The position numbers and the translations under genes are program-made. From assembly GCA_013287645.1 (NCBI GenBank), contig JABDDJ010000004.1, positions 1 through 64,000 on the forward strand: a stretch of 64,000 bases of DNA, given 5' to 3'. The notes under the pieces are model-generated. The model made no database searches and was not told where the DNA came from. It saw only the letters and a list, made by a program, of their open reading frames with translations. Shown here in pieces: positions 36,041-44,937 of this stretch. This DNA is from Chlamydiota bacterium (lineage in GTDB: Bacteria; Chlamydiota; Chlamydiia; Chlamydiales; JABDDJ01). The first letter of the stretch is position 1; each line of letters starts with the position of its first letter.

Positions 36041-36057
36041 TTGTAAAATAAAAATAC

Positions 36058-36492
36058 TTATTCATACCAATAATTTACTTCAAAAGGCCCTAAAACATCT
36101 TCTCCACGCATAATATAAACCAGGTAAAATTGGTTATACATGTTGATAGTAGTAGTATTATTTTCAAAATAAATAATATCACCAGGAAAAAAAACAAAGG
36201 CAACATACTGTGAAAGTTTGCTAGGATAACCCATCCAATTTGTAAACGTAAATGAACCTGATATAATAATTGTTTGCTTATCTGTAGTCTCCAAACGATA
36301 CACCGCTTTCCCATCCCCTGAACTCCAGCCAGAGTGATAACCATTTGGGCCCGTAACCATCCAACCAGGCTGAGTAACATGTCGTTCTAACTCTTTCACT
36401 TTAGAGATCTGTTTTAAGTCGTGCGCATCTGCATGCAACGAAAAACCAATGAAACATAGTGAACAAATAAAAATTTGGTATAAACAATGCAC
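36058..36492 (-). CDS. Small exported protein, unassigned
   Basis: 144 residues, GTG start with GGGAG 5 bases before it. The signal peptide ends about residue 22 (CFIGFSLHADA). The mature part is beta-rich with many aromatic residues. No family recognised. It follows the exported phosphatase by 19 bp and is likely in one operon with it. Confidence 0.65.
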   Translation of the reverse strand: MHCLYQIFICSLCFIGFSLHADAHDLKQISKVKELERHVTQPGWMVTGPNGYHSGWSSGDGKAVYRLETTDKQTIIISGSFTFTNWMGYPSKLSQYVAFVFFPGDIIYFENNTTTINMYNQFYLVYIMRGEDVLGPFEVNYWYE

Positions 36493-36511
36493 TTTTTCTC
36501 CCTATTATTTT

Positions 36512-37192
36512 TTAGTTGTAAGTATCGTATACGATATCAGGTGAAGTCTCAACAAGAGTCAGATTTTCACCATCAAAAATATACTTTACATAGGCCATAT
36601 TACTCATCGCAATAGATTCATGAATCGCGTCTGTGTGCATCGCAATAATCGCCTTTAAAATGCCGCTATGGCTTACAGCTACGATCGTGCCGCCGGCATG
36701 CTTTTTTGCTAGCGTAGATAACTCTTTTTCGGCATTAGCAGTGATTCTTTCAAGACTCATTAATCCCTCATAATCCCCTACTTTGCGTCTCTCTTCTTGC
36801 GACAAGGCATTCAAGCGTGAATCGATCAAGGCGTGCACGTTATCAGCATGCATACCTTCTAAGGGACCGAGGTGGTGCTCAATCAAGCCCATCCGAGGAA
36901 TAGCTAATTTTTCATGAGCAGCAGCAATGATTTGCGCAGTCAGATAGGCACGTTGTAAAGGGCTGGTGTAAATGGCCTCTACTTTCATGTCTTTAAAAAA
37001 TTTAGCTTTTTCAGCAGCTTGTTGCACACCGTCGATATTTAAAGTTGTGTCGGTAGTTCCTTGCCATAATTTTTTAGCATTCCAATGGGTTTGGCCATGG
37101 CGCGTTAAATAAACTGTAGTGGGTTCAGCTGCATAGCATACTTGAAATAACACTACGCATAGTAAGGTAAATATTAATTTATGAATTTTCAT
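36512..37192 (-). CDS. Exported histidine-phosphatase family protein
   Basis: 226 residues. A signal peptide ends near residue 21 (VCYAA). The catalytic motif L-T-R31-H32-G33 is followed by YTSPLQRAYLTAQII and a second histidine in VAVSHSGILKAI. This is the phosphoglycerate-mutase-like phosphatase fold; export argues against a glycolytic role and for a periplasmic or secreted phosphatase. GGAG lies before the ATG. The substrate is unknown. Confidence 0.85.
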   Translation of the reverse strand: MKIHKLIFTLLCVVLFQVCYAAEPTTVYLTRHGQTHWNAKKLWQGTTDTTLNIDGVQQAAEKAKFFKDMKVEAIYTSPLQRAYLTAQIIAAAHEKLAIPRMGLIEHHLGPLEGMHADNVHALIDSRLNALSQEERRKVGDYEGLMSLERITANAEKELSTLAKKHAGGTIVAVSHSGILKAIIAMHTDAIHESIAMSNMAYVKYIFDGENLTLVETSPDIVYDTYN

Positions 37193-37276
37193 ACTTCTCC
37201 GATTTTGTGATAGTTATTGTTAATACGACAATAAGATAGCATTTACCCGCTTTTTTTGTCAAATCCTCTCTTTTTC

Positions 37277-37305
37277 TTGACTTATTGTCGCTTACACAAT
37301 ATCAT
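37277..37305 (+). promoter_or_regulatory. Putative promoter of the nucleotide transporter gene
   Basis: TTGACT (37277-37282), 17 bases, TATCAT (37300-37305). The ATG at 37312 lies only 6 bases after the -10 element and has no Shine-Dalgarno sequence, so the message could be leaderless. By-eye match only. Confidence 0.45.
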
Positions 37306-37311
37306 AAACCC

Positions 37312-38646
37312 ATGCAAGTTAACGAAAATCGTAAAAAACTCATTTCGATGCTGATCATTTTTTTTCTGCTCAGCTTCAACATGTCTCTTTTATGGAACTT
37401 AAAAGATTCTTTGATCATCACGACTGCAGGTGCAGAAATCATTCCCTTCATCAAAGTATGGGTACTGCTGCCTGCTACACTCATTTTGACTTTTCTTTAC
37501 ACTTTTCTATCTAATCGCCTCAGTCAAGAAAAAGTCTTTTATCTTCTAACCAGTTTCTTTTTGATTTTCTATGCCCTATTTATTACCCTACTCTACCCCT
37601 ATCGCGATCAGCTCCATCCAGAGGATTCTGCAATCTATCTTGAAAATTTATTACCCACTGGCTTTAAAGGATTAATTTCAGTTTACCACTACTGGACGTT
37701 CACACTTTTCTATGTCATGTCAGAACTTTGGAGCACTATTCTCATCTATCTTCTCTTTTGGGGATTTGCTAACCAGATAACACAGATTAATGAAGCCAAG
37801 CGCTCTTATAGCTTGCTTAGCATAGCCTATAATATTACACCGATAGCCGCTGGAGGAATATCCCTAGCCATTGCAGAAGAGACTTGGGAGCCAACCTTTA
37901 ACTTGTTGATGATTGTCATCATTGTCAGCGGACTACTCACAATGGTCACATTTCGCTGGATGCACAAAAATGTTCCCTTTACCAGAATTACGTTTGATAA
38001 AAAGATCTCACTCACTGAAAGCTTCAAATGCATTACCAAATCAAAAGCGTTGATTTGCATTGCAGGCATAGTTTTGGGATATAATTTAGTCATTAATCTC
38101 ACTGAAATCGTATGGAAAGACCAGTTAAAGAACTTATATCCACATACTTTAGATTATAATAACTATATAAGTTACCTACAGATAGCTCAAGGCGTGGTTG
38201 CTTTATTTATTTCATTGATTCTGTCAAAACTGATCACTCAACACGGCTGGACAAAAACAGCATTAATAACACCTATACTGATGCTGCTACTATGCCTCTC
38301 TTTTTTTGGAACGCTCTTCCTTCAGTTCCCTCTAACGCTTGTTGTTATAATGGGCGCCATCCATAATTTTATGAGTAAAGCCAGTAAATATACCCTTTTT
38401 GATTGTACAAAAGAGATGGCCTTTATTCCATTTAGCCCTGAAACAAAGCATAAAGGCAAAATCGCGATTGATGGAGTAGGTTCACGTCTTGGTAAGTCAG
38501 GAGGCTCTTTTATACATCAAAGCCTACTGATACTCTTAGCTTCAATTGGCGCCAGCGCTCCCTATGTCGCTGGAATTGTGCTTATAGTGCTTCTTATTTG
38601 GATTGCTTCTGTGTATAGCTTAGGAAAGCTGATCAAAGTCGCTTAA
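37312..38646 (+). CDS. ATP/ADP translocase-family nucleotide transporter (NTT)
   Basis: 444 residues with about 11-12 membrane helices. NTT-family signatures: NLKDSLIITTAGAEIIPFIK, YPYRDQLHP and FALF-type helices, and the C-terminal block with KGKIAIDGVGSRLGKSGGS. Such carriers import host ATP for ADP, or other nucleotides, in obligate intracellular bacteria. It is shorter than typical NTTs (about 500 residues), so the substrate is open. An upstream TTG (37285) is possible but would lie inside the promoter. The 3' end overlaps the convergent gene by 27 bp. Confidence 0.9.
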   Translation: MQVNENRKKLISMLIIFFLLSFNMSLLWNLKDSLIITTAGAEIIPFIKVWVLLPATLILTFLYTFLSNRLSQEKVFYLLTSFFLIFYALFITLLYPYRDQLHPEDSAIYLENLLPTGFKGLISVYHYWTFTLFYVMSELWSTILIYLLFWGFANQITQINEAKRSYSLLSIAYNITPIAAGGISLAIAEETWEPTFNLLMIVIIVSGLLTMVTFRWMHKNVPFTRITFDKKISLTESFKCITKSKALICIAGIVLGYNLVINLTEIVWKDQLKNLYPHTLDYNNYISYLQIAQGVVALFISLILSKLITQHGWTKTALITPILMLLLCLSFFGTLFLQFPLTLVVIMGAIHNFMSKASKYTLFDCTKEMAFIPFSPETKHKGKIAIDGVGSRLGKSGGSFIHQSLLILLASIGASAPYVAGIVLIVLLIWIASVYSLGKLIKVA

Positions 38647-39747
38647 TTTTGCTTGAGAGATGTAGGTATTGTCAGGACCCGGAGTGAGAATTCCAGTATT
38701 TACTTTTTCTGCTAATTTACCTTCATAAATTCCCTTAACACCGCTAGATCCCCAAGTAATCGGTTTAAAGGCATATTGAGAGACAAGTGCAAATGAATCA
38801 TCTTCACGTTTCTCAATTGCTTTTAAAATAAAAGCACGAAAACTTAAGTAATCTACAACGTTAACATCGATATTAGATCTAAATTCGATTTTGTGTTGAT
38901 CTGGCAGATAATCGAATTCAATTTTTTTACCTCCTGTATATTGTAAAGTAGTTTCAGGGGTAACTCTTTTAATTGCCAAATCCTTTGTGAATGTAATTTC
39001 GAAATGGTTCCCATTTTTTGTAATACTTTGAATGTCTGCAGAAATGGGAGTTAATAATTTATTTAAGAATTCGGGTAAAATCTTATCTTCTTGTGGAAAA
39101 TAGCCCAAGATATCGTTTAAATGTGTAGTATTAGCGCTTTCGGGAATTGTTGGTGCAGAGGATGTTTGAGGTACTTCTTCACTTAAAGCATCTTCATAGT
39201 CCGAATAATCATAAACATCGTCAATATCTTGCTCTTCTTCTTTGGCCTTCTCTGGAACTTCTTCAGGCGGCTTAGTTTTTTCGGGCTCCACTATCAAAAA
39301 GGAATCTTCATGAATGTCTTTTAAACGATTAATCCTATCCTCTATGGTGCTAAGCGCTTTTTCTCTTGAATGAACGAAGCCAAAACCCATTCCTCCAGTT
39401 AAACGTGATTTGTCAGCTAATTTTGATAATAGTTTTTTACCAAAGTAGAATGATGATTTATCGCCTTCAATCGCTTGTTTAGTTAGATCTTTGGATTCAT
39501 TGATAGAGTCTTTTATTTTATTTAATATCTCTTCAGCTTTTTTCAATTGAGCGGGAGACATCTCGTCCCTAGTTAATAGATCTAATCTTTGCACAAGGGC
39601 CTTTGCATAAATTTTTGTTACTGTGTTAGTTTTTTCATCTACATAAGTAAATTCTCTGGAATAGCTATTTCCAACTACCTTCATATTATTTACAATTTCA
39701 GATAGCTGATTTAAATCACTATTATACACTGGATCGTTAATTTGCAT
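38620..39747 (-). CDS. Hypothetical protein, possible secreted substrate
   Basis: 375 residues, not recognised. No signal peptide. The N-terminal half (1-155) is helical and charged, residues about 158-210 form an acidic, proline- and serine-rich linker, and residues about 215-375 look like a mixed alpha/beta domain. This linker-domain build is common in T3SS effectors of environmental chlamydiae, but it is no proof. It is convergent with the transporter, with 27 bp overlap at the 3' ends. Confidence 0.6.
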   Translation of the reverse strand: MQINDPVYNSDLNQLSEIVNNMKVVGNSYSREFTYVDEKTNTVTKIYAKALVQRLDLLTRDEMSPAQLKKAEEILNKIKDSINESKDLTKQAIEGDKSSFYFGKKLLSKLADKSRLTGGMGFGFVHSREKALSTIEDRINRLKDIHEDSFLIVEPEKTKPPEEVPEKAKEEEQDIDDVYDYSDYEDALSEEVPQTSSAPTIPESANTTHLNDILGYFPQEDKILPEFLNKLLTPISADIQSITKNGNHFEITFTKDLAIKRVTPETTLQYTGGKKIEFDYLPDQHKIEFRSNIDVNVVDYLSFRAFILKAIEKREDDSFALVSQYAFKPITWGSSGVKGIYEGKLAEKVNTGILTPGPDNTYISQAKLSDFDQLS

Positions 39748-39793
39748 ATTAACACCACAATAATAACCTAATAAGGATTATACTACTTTACAA

Positions 39794-39836
39794 TTAAAAT
39801 AAAAATTAAACGCAAAGCGTTTAATTTTTATTTTAA
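39794..39836. repeat. R1 repeat, minimal perfect palindrome (copy e)
   Basis: Perfect 20-bp inverted repeat with a 3-base loop: the left arm ends in AAATTAAACGC-type sequence, the loop is AAA, and the right arm is GCGTTTAATTTTTATTTTAA. It keeps the A/T outer part of R1 but only one CGCAAAG unit. It lies between two minus-strand genes and could act as a terminator for the Rieske gene on the minus strand. Confidence 0.85.
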
Positions 39837-39847
39837 ATTTACTTAAG

Positions 39848-40144
39848 TTAAATCCAAATAAACCCATCTTCGACTGTCAGTGGAATCTTCTTTGCCTGTT
39901 CGCCAGGCATATTTTGACATTCACCATTGCGCACGTCAAACTGCCAGCCATGCCAAGGGCAGGTAACTACGCAGCCATCCAGTTCTCCTTCACCTAGGGG
40001 GCCCTCCATGTGAGGACAGCGGTTATCTAAAGCGTAATACTCCTCACCGATATGAAAAATAGCTACTTCTCTACCATCTTCGAGAGAAACTACGATGTTC
40101 CCTCCTTCAGGAATATCTGCGCAACGAGCAATCTTTCTAGCCAT
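39848..40144 (-). CDS. Rieske-type [2Fe-2S] ferredoxin
   Basis: 98 residues from the ATG at 40144, with AAGAAGG before it; ATGs further upstream lie outside the domain. Cluster ligands are Cys43 and His45 (RCPHMEGPL), and Cys62 and His65 (CPWHGWQFD). A small soluble Rieske protein of the dioxygenase-ferredoxin/NirD type. No oxygenase or reductase is nearby. It starts 10 bp after the 525-residue protein, same strand, so they are probably co-transcribed. Confidence 0.92.
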   Translation of the reverse strand: MARKIARCADIPEGGNIVVSLEDGREVAIFHIGEEYYALDNRCPHMEGPLGEGELDGCVVTCPWHGWQFDVRNGECQNMPGEQAKKIPLTVEDGFIWI

Positions 40145-40154
40145 AATACCTTCT

Positions 40155-41732
40155 TTAGAAACCATGATCACCACCTACAACACCCTTTTGTGGACGAGAA
40201 AAATAGTATGTAGTTGTATAAGGGTTTGTACTCAAAACCGTAACCCAGCCTATTTTTCCCTGTAAAAATTCTTTTAACTCAGGATCATTTTTTGGAGATA
40301 TGACGATCGATCCATGAGGAAGTATCGTATACGTTCGTTCTAGGACATTCGTATCACTCTCTCGATAGAAATGCAGATCGATTTTTGCAGTACGTTCATA
40401 TTTAATCTGGGGACTAGAATTCATAATCCAGACTTCAGCATTTTCATTGTCGGATAAGATAGGCGCCCATTTGAACGACTGTTTTTTCCCCTCCCAGGTA
40501 GGGATATAGGGGTTTAAATTTGTACAAATATTGCAGGGAAGGTCTTGCGGACTCGAACCAATATCTACACCTAGCTTTACTCTTGACGGAAGATTTGTCC
40601 CTGGATCTGGGCGTGCAATCAATCTTGCGCCTAAGGGGAAGCTACCCTCTAATCCCAACTCCTTCACATGTGCTGCTGCATCGATGATTTCAAATTCATT
40701 TGAAGGAGAGCGTATATGCAGAGCATCTGGGACCGTTCCAATGCATTTTCCTTCGCCATCATAGATTTCTAAATCGATGCTAAAGCTGCTAGGAGAGTAG
40801 ATAGGGTAAAAATAAAATTTAGTTTGTGCACTTCCCTGAGCGCATAAGGGGAGCATTAAAGCTGCTGTGTGCCAGTCGTTTTCATTTGTATACCAATAGT
40901 CAGAGGGCGAGCAGGCACGTGTACAGTCGTAGTAGGTGTGCGTTACAACAATAGATGTAGGATTTTCCTGCCAATTACCCACTAAAAGACGCGGAAAGAC
41001 CCAGCGCACATCGAAAATGATGCGCATAGTGCCCACTTGATTGTTAAGAAATTCCTTTAAAGGCAGCTTACTTGCCAAATCGATATGGTGCATGCTATAG
41101 GGCGCTAAATCTCCTAATAGAATGCTCTCTTTTAGCACATCTCCGCGCCGATTAAAGCACTCTACGTGCAACTGACTTCCAGGGCACTTTTCGGGGCCAT
41201 TGATCAATGTTATAAAAGGCGAAGTCTTATCGTTGGCATAGACATTAAATCCCGCTTCAGGGACCTTTGTCTCGCTATTTGCCTCCTTATCCTCAAAATT
41301 GCTATAAACACGTTGAGCAGTATGCACAACAGTGGTAAATCCTTCGCCGTAATAGTTCACAACTAATGCAGGAAAGGGGAATACTAAATTTTGAAGAGAG
41401 AAAAATTCTAGCTCAATAGATCCCTCAAATGCAATCTGAGGATCAAAACCAGCCTGTTTAAGAAGATCACTTAATTCAACCCGATAGGCCTTGGTTTCCG
41501 TTAAATTTGACACCGATCGCCAGAGGATCTCTCCATCCTGCTTGCGCAGAGTAATCACCTGTGTCAATGCTGTGATATTACGCTTAACGAACCAGTATCC
41601 CATGTATAAAATACGGGTAGATATACCCATTTCCTGAAAAACGGGAAATATTGCCGAAGTGCGTAATATAGGCTTTGTTGGAATTGCTACCGAGGGAACC
41701 ATCGATTGCAAATGGGCATAATAGCTGCGCAT
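40155..41732 (-). CDS. Hypothetical 525-residue beta-rich protein
   Basis: Not recognised. No signal peptide or clear membrane helix. The sequence looks beta-rich with repeated carbohydrate-binding-like or immunoglobulin-like patterns, and cysteine-containing motifs (CTRACSPSDYWYTN, PCNICTN). Upstream of a Rieske gene in the same operon, which may point to a redox or modifying function; this is weak inference. It is divergent from the next gene. Confidence 0.6.
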   Translation of the reverse strand: MRSYYAHLQSMVPSVAIPTKPILRTSAIFPVFQEMGISTRILYMGYWFVKRNITALTQVITLRKQDGEILWRSVSNLTETKAYRVELSDLLKQAGFDPQIAFEGSIELEFFSLQNLVFPFPALVVNYYGEGFTTVVHTAQRVYSNFEDKEANSETKVPEAGFNVYANDKTSPFITLINGPEKCPGSQLHVECFNRRGDVLKESILLGDLAPYSMHHIDLASKLPLKEFLNNQVGTMRIIFDVRWVFPRLLVGNWQENPTSIVVTHTYYDCTRACSPSDYWYTNENDWHTAALMLPLCAQGSAQTKFYFYPIYSPSSFSIDLEIYDGEGKCIGTVPDALHIRSPSNEFEIIDAAAHVKELGLEGSFPLGARLIARPDPGTNLPSRVKLGVDIGSSPQDLPCNICTNLNPYIPTWEGKKQSFKWAPILSDNENAEVWIMNSSPQIKYERTAKIDLHFYRESDTNVLERTYTILPHGSIVISPKNDPELKEFLQGKIGWVTVLSTNPYTTTYYFSRPQKGVVGGDHGF

Positions 41733-41809
41733 TGTATCTCTCTTTTGCGTATTATATATAACTAATTATAAAATAAAGGAGAGATTCTTTCATCAAAGAG
41801 AGGAAATTC

Positions 41810-42358
41810 ATGGAACAGAAACACGAGCCATTGCCTTTTTACGGAGAAAATCACCCTATTGAAAAGGTATTCGATCAAATTGAAGAAATCCTCAACAAAA
41901 TGGAGAAAAATAAAGGCAAGCCTATTCAAGAAATGCCTATGTGGATTGTTGAAGAATTCAATCGCGTTGAAAAAGAGTTTCAACGCTTTCAAAAAGTTGT
42001 TTCACAAACCTTTGGCGCCCCCAAAACCGACGATAAAGAAGTCCGCAAATTCCTGCGTTCAATCCCAGAAGAACAAAGACCAAAAGAGTTCGACGTACTA
42101 GAACGCGCTCGCCTTCTCGTCCAGCGCATTGAAATTTTAAAACGCGAGTTTAATGAACCTGCACCTGCCCCCACTCTCCCTTCTTCTCCAAAAGCAGATA
42201 AACCAACAGATGTAAAAAAGAAATCCGATGATTCTCCTATGGAATTGCTGAAGAAAGATCAACCCGTTTTAGACGAGGATCAAGAGCTTCGCGCCACACT
42301 CGACCATCGAAAAAAATATGGAAGAATGGGCGGACGCAAACACTGGAAGCCCATGTAA
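41810..42358 (+). CDS. Hypothetical helical protein
   Basis: 182 residues, soluble, charged. Helical region about 15-70 and 85-120, a proline- and lysine-rich linker (120-150), and a distinctive basic tail (KKYGRMGGRKHWKPM). GAGAGG precedes the ATG. No family recognised. It is bounded downstream by an R1 palindrome. Confidence 0.6.
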   Translation: MEQKHEPLPFYGENHPIEKVFDQIEEILNKMEKNKGKPIQEMPMWIVEEFNRVEKEFQRFQKVVSQTFGAPKTDDKEVRKFLRSIPEEQRPKEFDVLERARLLVQRIEILKREFNEPAPAPTLPSSPKADKPTDVKKKSDDSPMELLKKDQPVLDEDQELRATLDHRKKYGRMGGRKHWKPM

Positions 42359-42360
42359 TT

Positions 42361-42427
42361 ATTAAACGCAAAGCCGCAAAGCCGCAAAGGAGAAAAAAAT
42401 CTTTGCGCCTTTGCGGCTTTGCGTTGA
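42361..42427. repeat. R1 palindromic repeat, copy f
   Basis: Left arm ATTAAACGCAAAGCCGC onward; right arm CTTTGCGCCTTTGCGG onward. The loop is only about 12 bases. It separates the hypothetical gene from the DUF115-MORN gene. Confidence 0.85.
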
Positions 42428-42453
42428 AATTTATCAAAAAGGTAAATATTCAA

Positions 42454-44937
42454 ATGCCTGACACCTACAAAGACAACTACCAGATCTGGAGTACACTCCT
42501 TCCTCGATCAGCAGAGCTCTACCAAAAAACGGATGAGTCGGCTCAGCCAGTAAAATACGACTATACTCCAGCTGAGCTGGAAGAGTGGGTCAAGCATTTA
42601 CCTCTTCCACACTATAATGCCCTTGTTATCCACGGATTTGATCAGGGTTACGCCTACACCTTGCTGAAGCCTTGGCTTCAAGATAACCCCCATCGCATTA
42701 TCATTTTTTTGGAAAATAACCCACACTCCTTAAAAAATTTCCTTTCATCGCCCGAAGCGCTGCCATTCCTTAAAGATAGGCAAGTTTGGCTTTACTATGG
42801 AAATACTCCTGAAGACATGGACAGGGCAATTTACCAGTTCTCCTCAACCTATCCCCTCTATACTATCTACTTTGACGCCCTACCCAAAAGAGACCCTAAA
42901 ATAGTAGAAGGGCTACGTACCATCGGTCGTTTTATCTGGCTGCGCAATCGAGATAGCGCCTATGAGTATATCGAGGCTTCGATCGCTTTCACACATAATG
43001 TCTATTCAAATATTTATTTACTTCCCGAATCGCGCGACTTTACCCCCTTCCACAACTCCTTTAAAAACGTTCCTGCCATCATCGTCGGCGCTGGCCCGTC
43101 ACTCTCTAAGAATCGTCATCTACTTCATGATTTGAAAGACAAAGCTCTCATCATCGCCGGAGGAACCGCCATCAATGCCCTTAATGCAGGTCATATACAA
43201 CCTGACCTAGCTGTGGGGGTAGATCCCAATCATCAATTCTACAACAGGATTCTCTCTAATACAGCCTGGGAGGTCCCCTTCGTCTACTACTATCGGATGT
43301 ACCGTAGAGCTATTTCTCTCGTCCATGGAGACAAGCTCTTTCTAAACCTCTCTCCCGGAATGGCCGTTCCAAAATGGATCCATGACGAACTTGGCATCTC
43401 ATTTCCTTGTCCTATCCAGCAAGAATTCTTTAATGTCATTAATCTCGCCACACTGCTTGCCATTGTGATGGGATGCAATCCCATCCTCTTTGTAGGGCTA
43501 GATCTCGCTTATACAGATGACTCCTCCTATGCCTCAGGACTACAAAGCCTAGCCAGCCAAAAGACATGGAGCGCTCTACGTTCTAAACATGCTTCAGAAG
43601 AGATCCATATCCGCCACGATATTCATGGAAATCCCATCAAAACGCTCTGGAAATGGATCATTGAATCGATCTGGTACAGCAAGCTACAGACAGATCATAA
43701 AGATATCCAGTTTATTAACTGCACTGAAGGTGGTTTGGGATTTCAAGGAATAACAAATGAAAACTTAGACACTGTCCTTCAGAGATACTGTCAAGGATCT
43801 TTAGATCTGACTCAACGCATGAAAACCCAATTAGCGGATTCACCTTTCTGCTCTAACGCTACTCCAGAACAACTCACAGAAATCCTCAAAAAAATGGATT
43901 CCAGTTTAGAGAGATGCGCGACAATTATCGAAGAGGCTGAAAAGACTATTGAGGAAGGCGATGCTTGGGAAAAAATCGAACTTCCCTGTCTTGAACTTCT
44001 CAAAGATGAGACTGCCTTTAAAACGATCCTTTCTGTCTATAACCAATATCTCCAAGAGCAATTCCTTCTACACTTTAACCGGGTCAGTGCCCTTAAAGAT
44101 CACCTAGAGACTTATCAATCTGAAAAAGTAGCCATGCATAAAAAGCGCTACCAGCAGATGTTAAAAGCCCTCTCAAACAACCGTGCAGCTATCAAACAAT
44201 CTATTGAAACGCCACACCTTCCACCATTGATTCCTTTAGAAAAAAGTAAAATACCACCTACAAGCTTTGAGAACAATGTCCTTAGAACCTACTATGCCAA
44301 CGGTGTCCTAAAGTCTGTCATTCCTTCTCTCTATGGTCTCCCTCATGGTGAAGTCCTTCTCTACTATCATGATGGAAGTCTCAGCCGTCGTTTAACCTAT
44401 ACACAAGGCATCAAAGATGGCATCGAAGAGATCTGGGACCGCAGCGGACAACAATTGATCAAGGCTACCTATAAACGCGGAAAGCCGATCGGAACAGCGC
44501 GAGAATGGCATCCTAATGGAGTCCTTTCATCCGAAACGACCTATGATGACGACGGAAACCTCCTTTCAACCCAATATTGGAACCATTTAGGAATTCCTGT
44601 TCAAGAAGAGAGAGACACCATCGACACCTTTATCAGCGATGTCCAAACACAAATGACCCTACTTAAATATTCACTCAAAAATATTGAATCGCTGCTGAAA
44701 CAGCACCTACTCTATGCACCTGATTTAGAAAGCGAATTGAAAAGCCATTTCGAGAGGCTTAATCTTCTAGAAGAAAAAACACTACCCAAACAAGCTTTCT
44801 ACTCAAAAGATACCCATGAACCACTCTGGCAGACACCTCTCAACATCGAGGACATCACCTGGGATATCGGTGTGCTTAAAGATGCCGTAGCAGAGTTCAT
44901 CATTAAAATCCAACAACGCATGCAAAAGGTAAAATAG
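42454..44937 (+). CDS. DUF115 (Maf/MptE-like) protein fused to MORN-type repeats
   Basis: 827 residues from the ATG at 42454; the longer frame only translates the R1 repeat. Residues about 205-480 are a DUF115 domain (PAIIVGAGPSLSKN, then GVDPNHQFYN and GLDLAYTD), the fold of Maf flagellin-modifying glycosyltransferases and MptE. Residues about 605-715 hold MORN_2/YwqK-like repeats (YYHDGSLSRRLTYTQGIKDG, EWHPNGVLSSETTYDDDGN). There is no flagellum here, so a cell-envelope or nucleotide-sugar role is an open guess. The next gene overlaps its stop by 1 bp. Confidence 0.8.
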   Translation: MPDTYKDNYQIWSTLLPRSAELYQKTDESAQPVKYDYTPAELEEWVKHLPLPHYNALVIHGFDQGYAYTLLKPWLQDNPHRIIIFLENNPHSLKNFLSSPEALPFLKDRQVWLYYGNTPEDMDRAIYQFSSTYPLYTIYFDALPKRDPKIVEGLRTIGRFIWLRNRDSAYEYIEASIAFTHNVYSNIYLLPESRDFTPFHNSFKNVPAIIVGAGPSLSKNRHLLHDLKDKALIIAGGTAINALNAGHIQPDLAVGVDPNHQFYNRILSNTAWEVPFVYYYRMYRRAISLVHGDKLFLNLSPGMAVPKWIHDELGISFPCPIQQEFFNVINLATLLAIVMGCNPILFVGLDLAYTDDSSYASGLQSLASQKTWSALRSKHASEEIHIRHDIHGNPIKTLWKWIIESIWYSKLQTDHKDIQFINCTEGGLGFQGITNENLDTVLQRYCQGSLDLTQRMKTQLADSPFCSNATPEQLTEILKKMDSSLERCATIIEEAEKTIEEGDAWEKIELPCLELLKDETAFKTILSVYNQYLQEQFLLHFNRVSALKDHLETYQSEKVAMHKKRYQQMLKALSNNRAAIKQSIETPHLPPLIPLEKSKIPPTSFENNVLRTYYANGVLKSVIPSLYGLPHGEVLLYYHDGSLSRRLTYTQGIKDGIEEIWDRSGQQLIKATYKRGKPIGTAREWHPNGVLSSETTYDDDGNLLSTQYWNHLGIPVQEERDTIDTFISDVQTQMTLLKYSLKNIESLLKQHLLYAPDLESELKSHFERLNLLEEKTLPKQAFYSKDTHEPLWQTPLNIEDITWDIGVLKDAVAEFIIKIQQRMQKVK

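Noticed and set aside
42403-42453. Earlier start of the DUF115-MORN gene
   Set aside because: Repeat-derived sequence (RLCGFAL), same reason.
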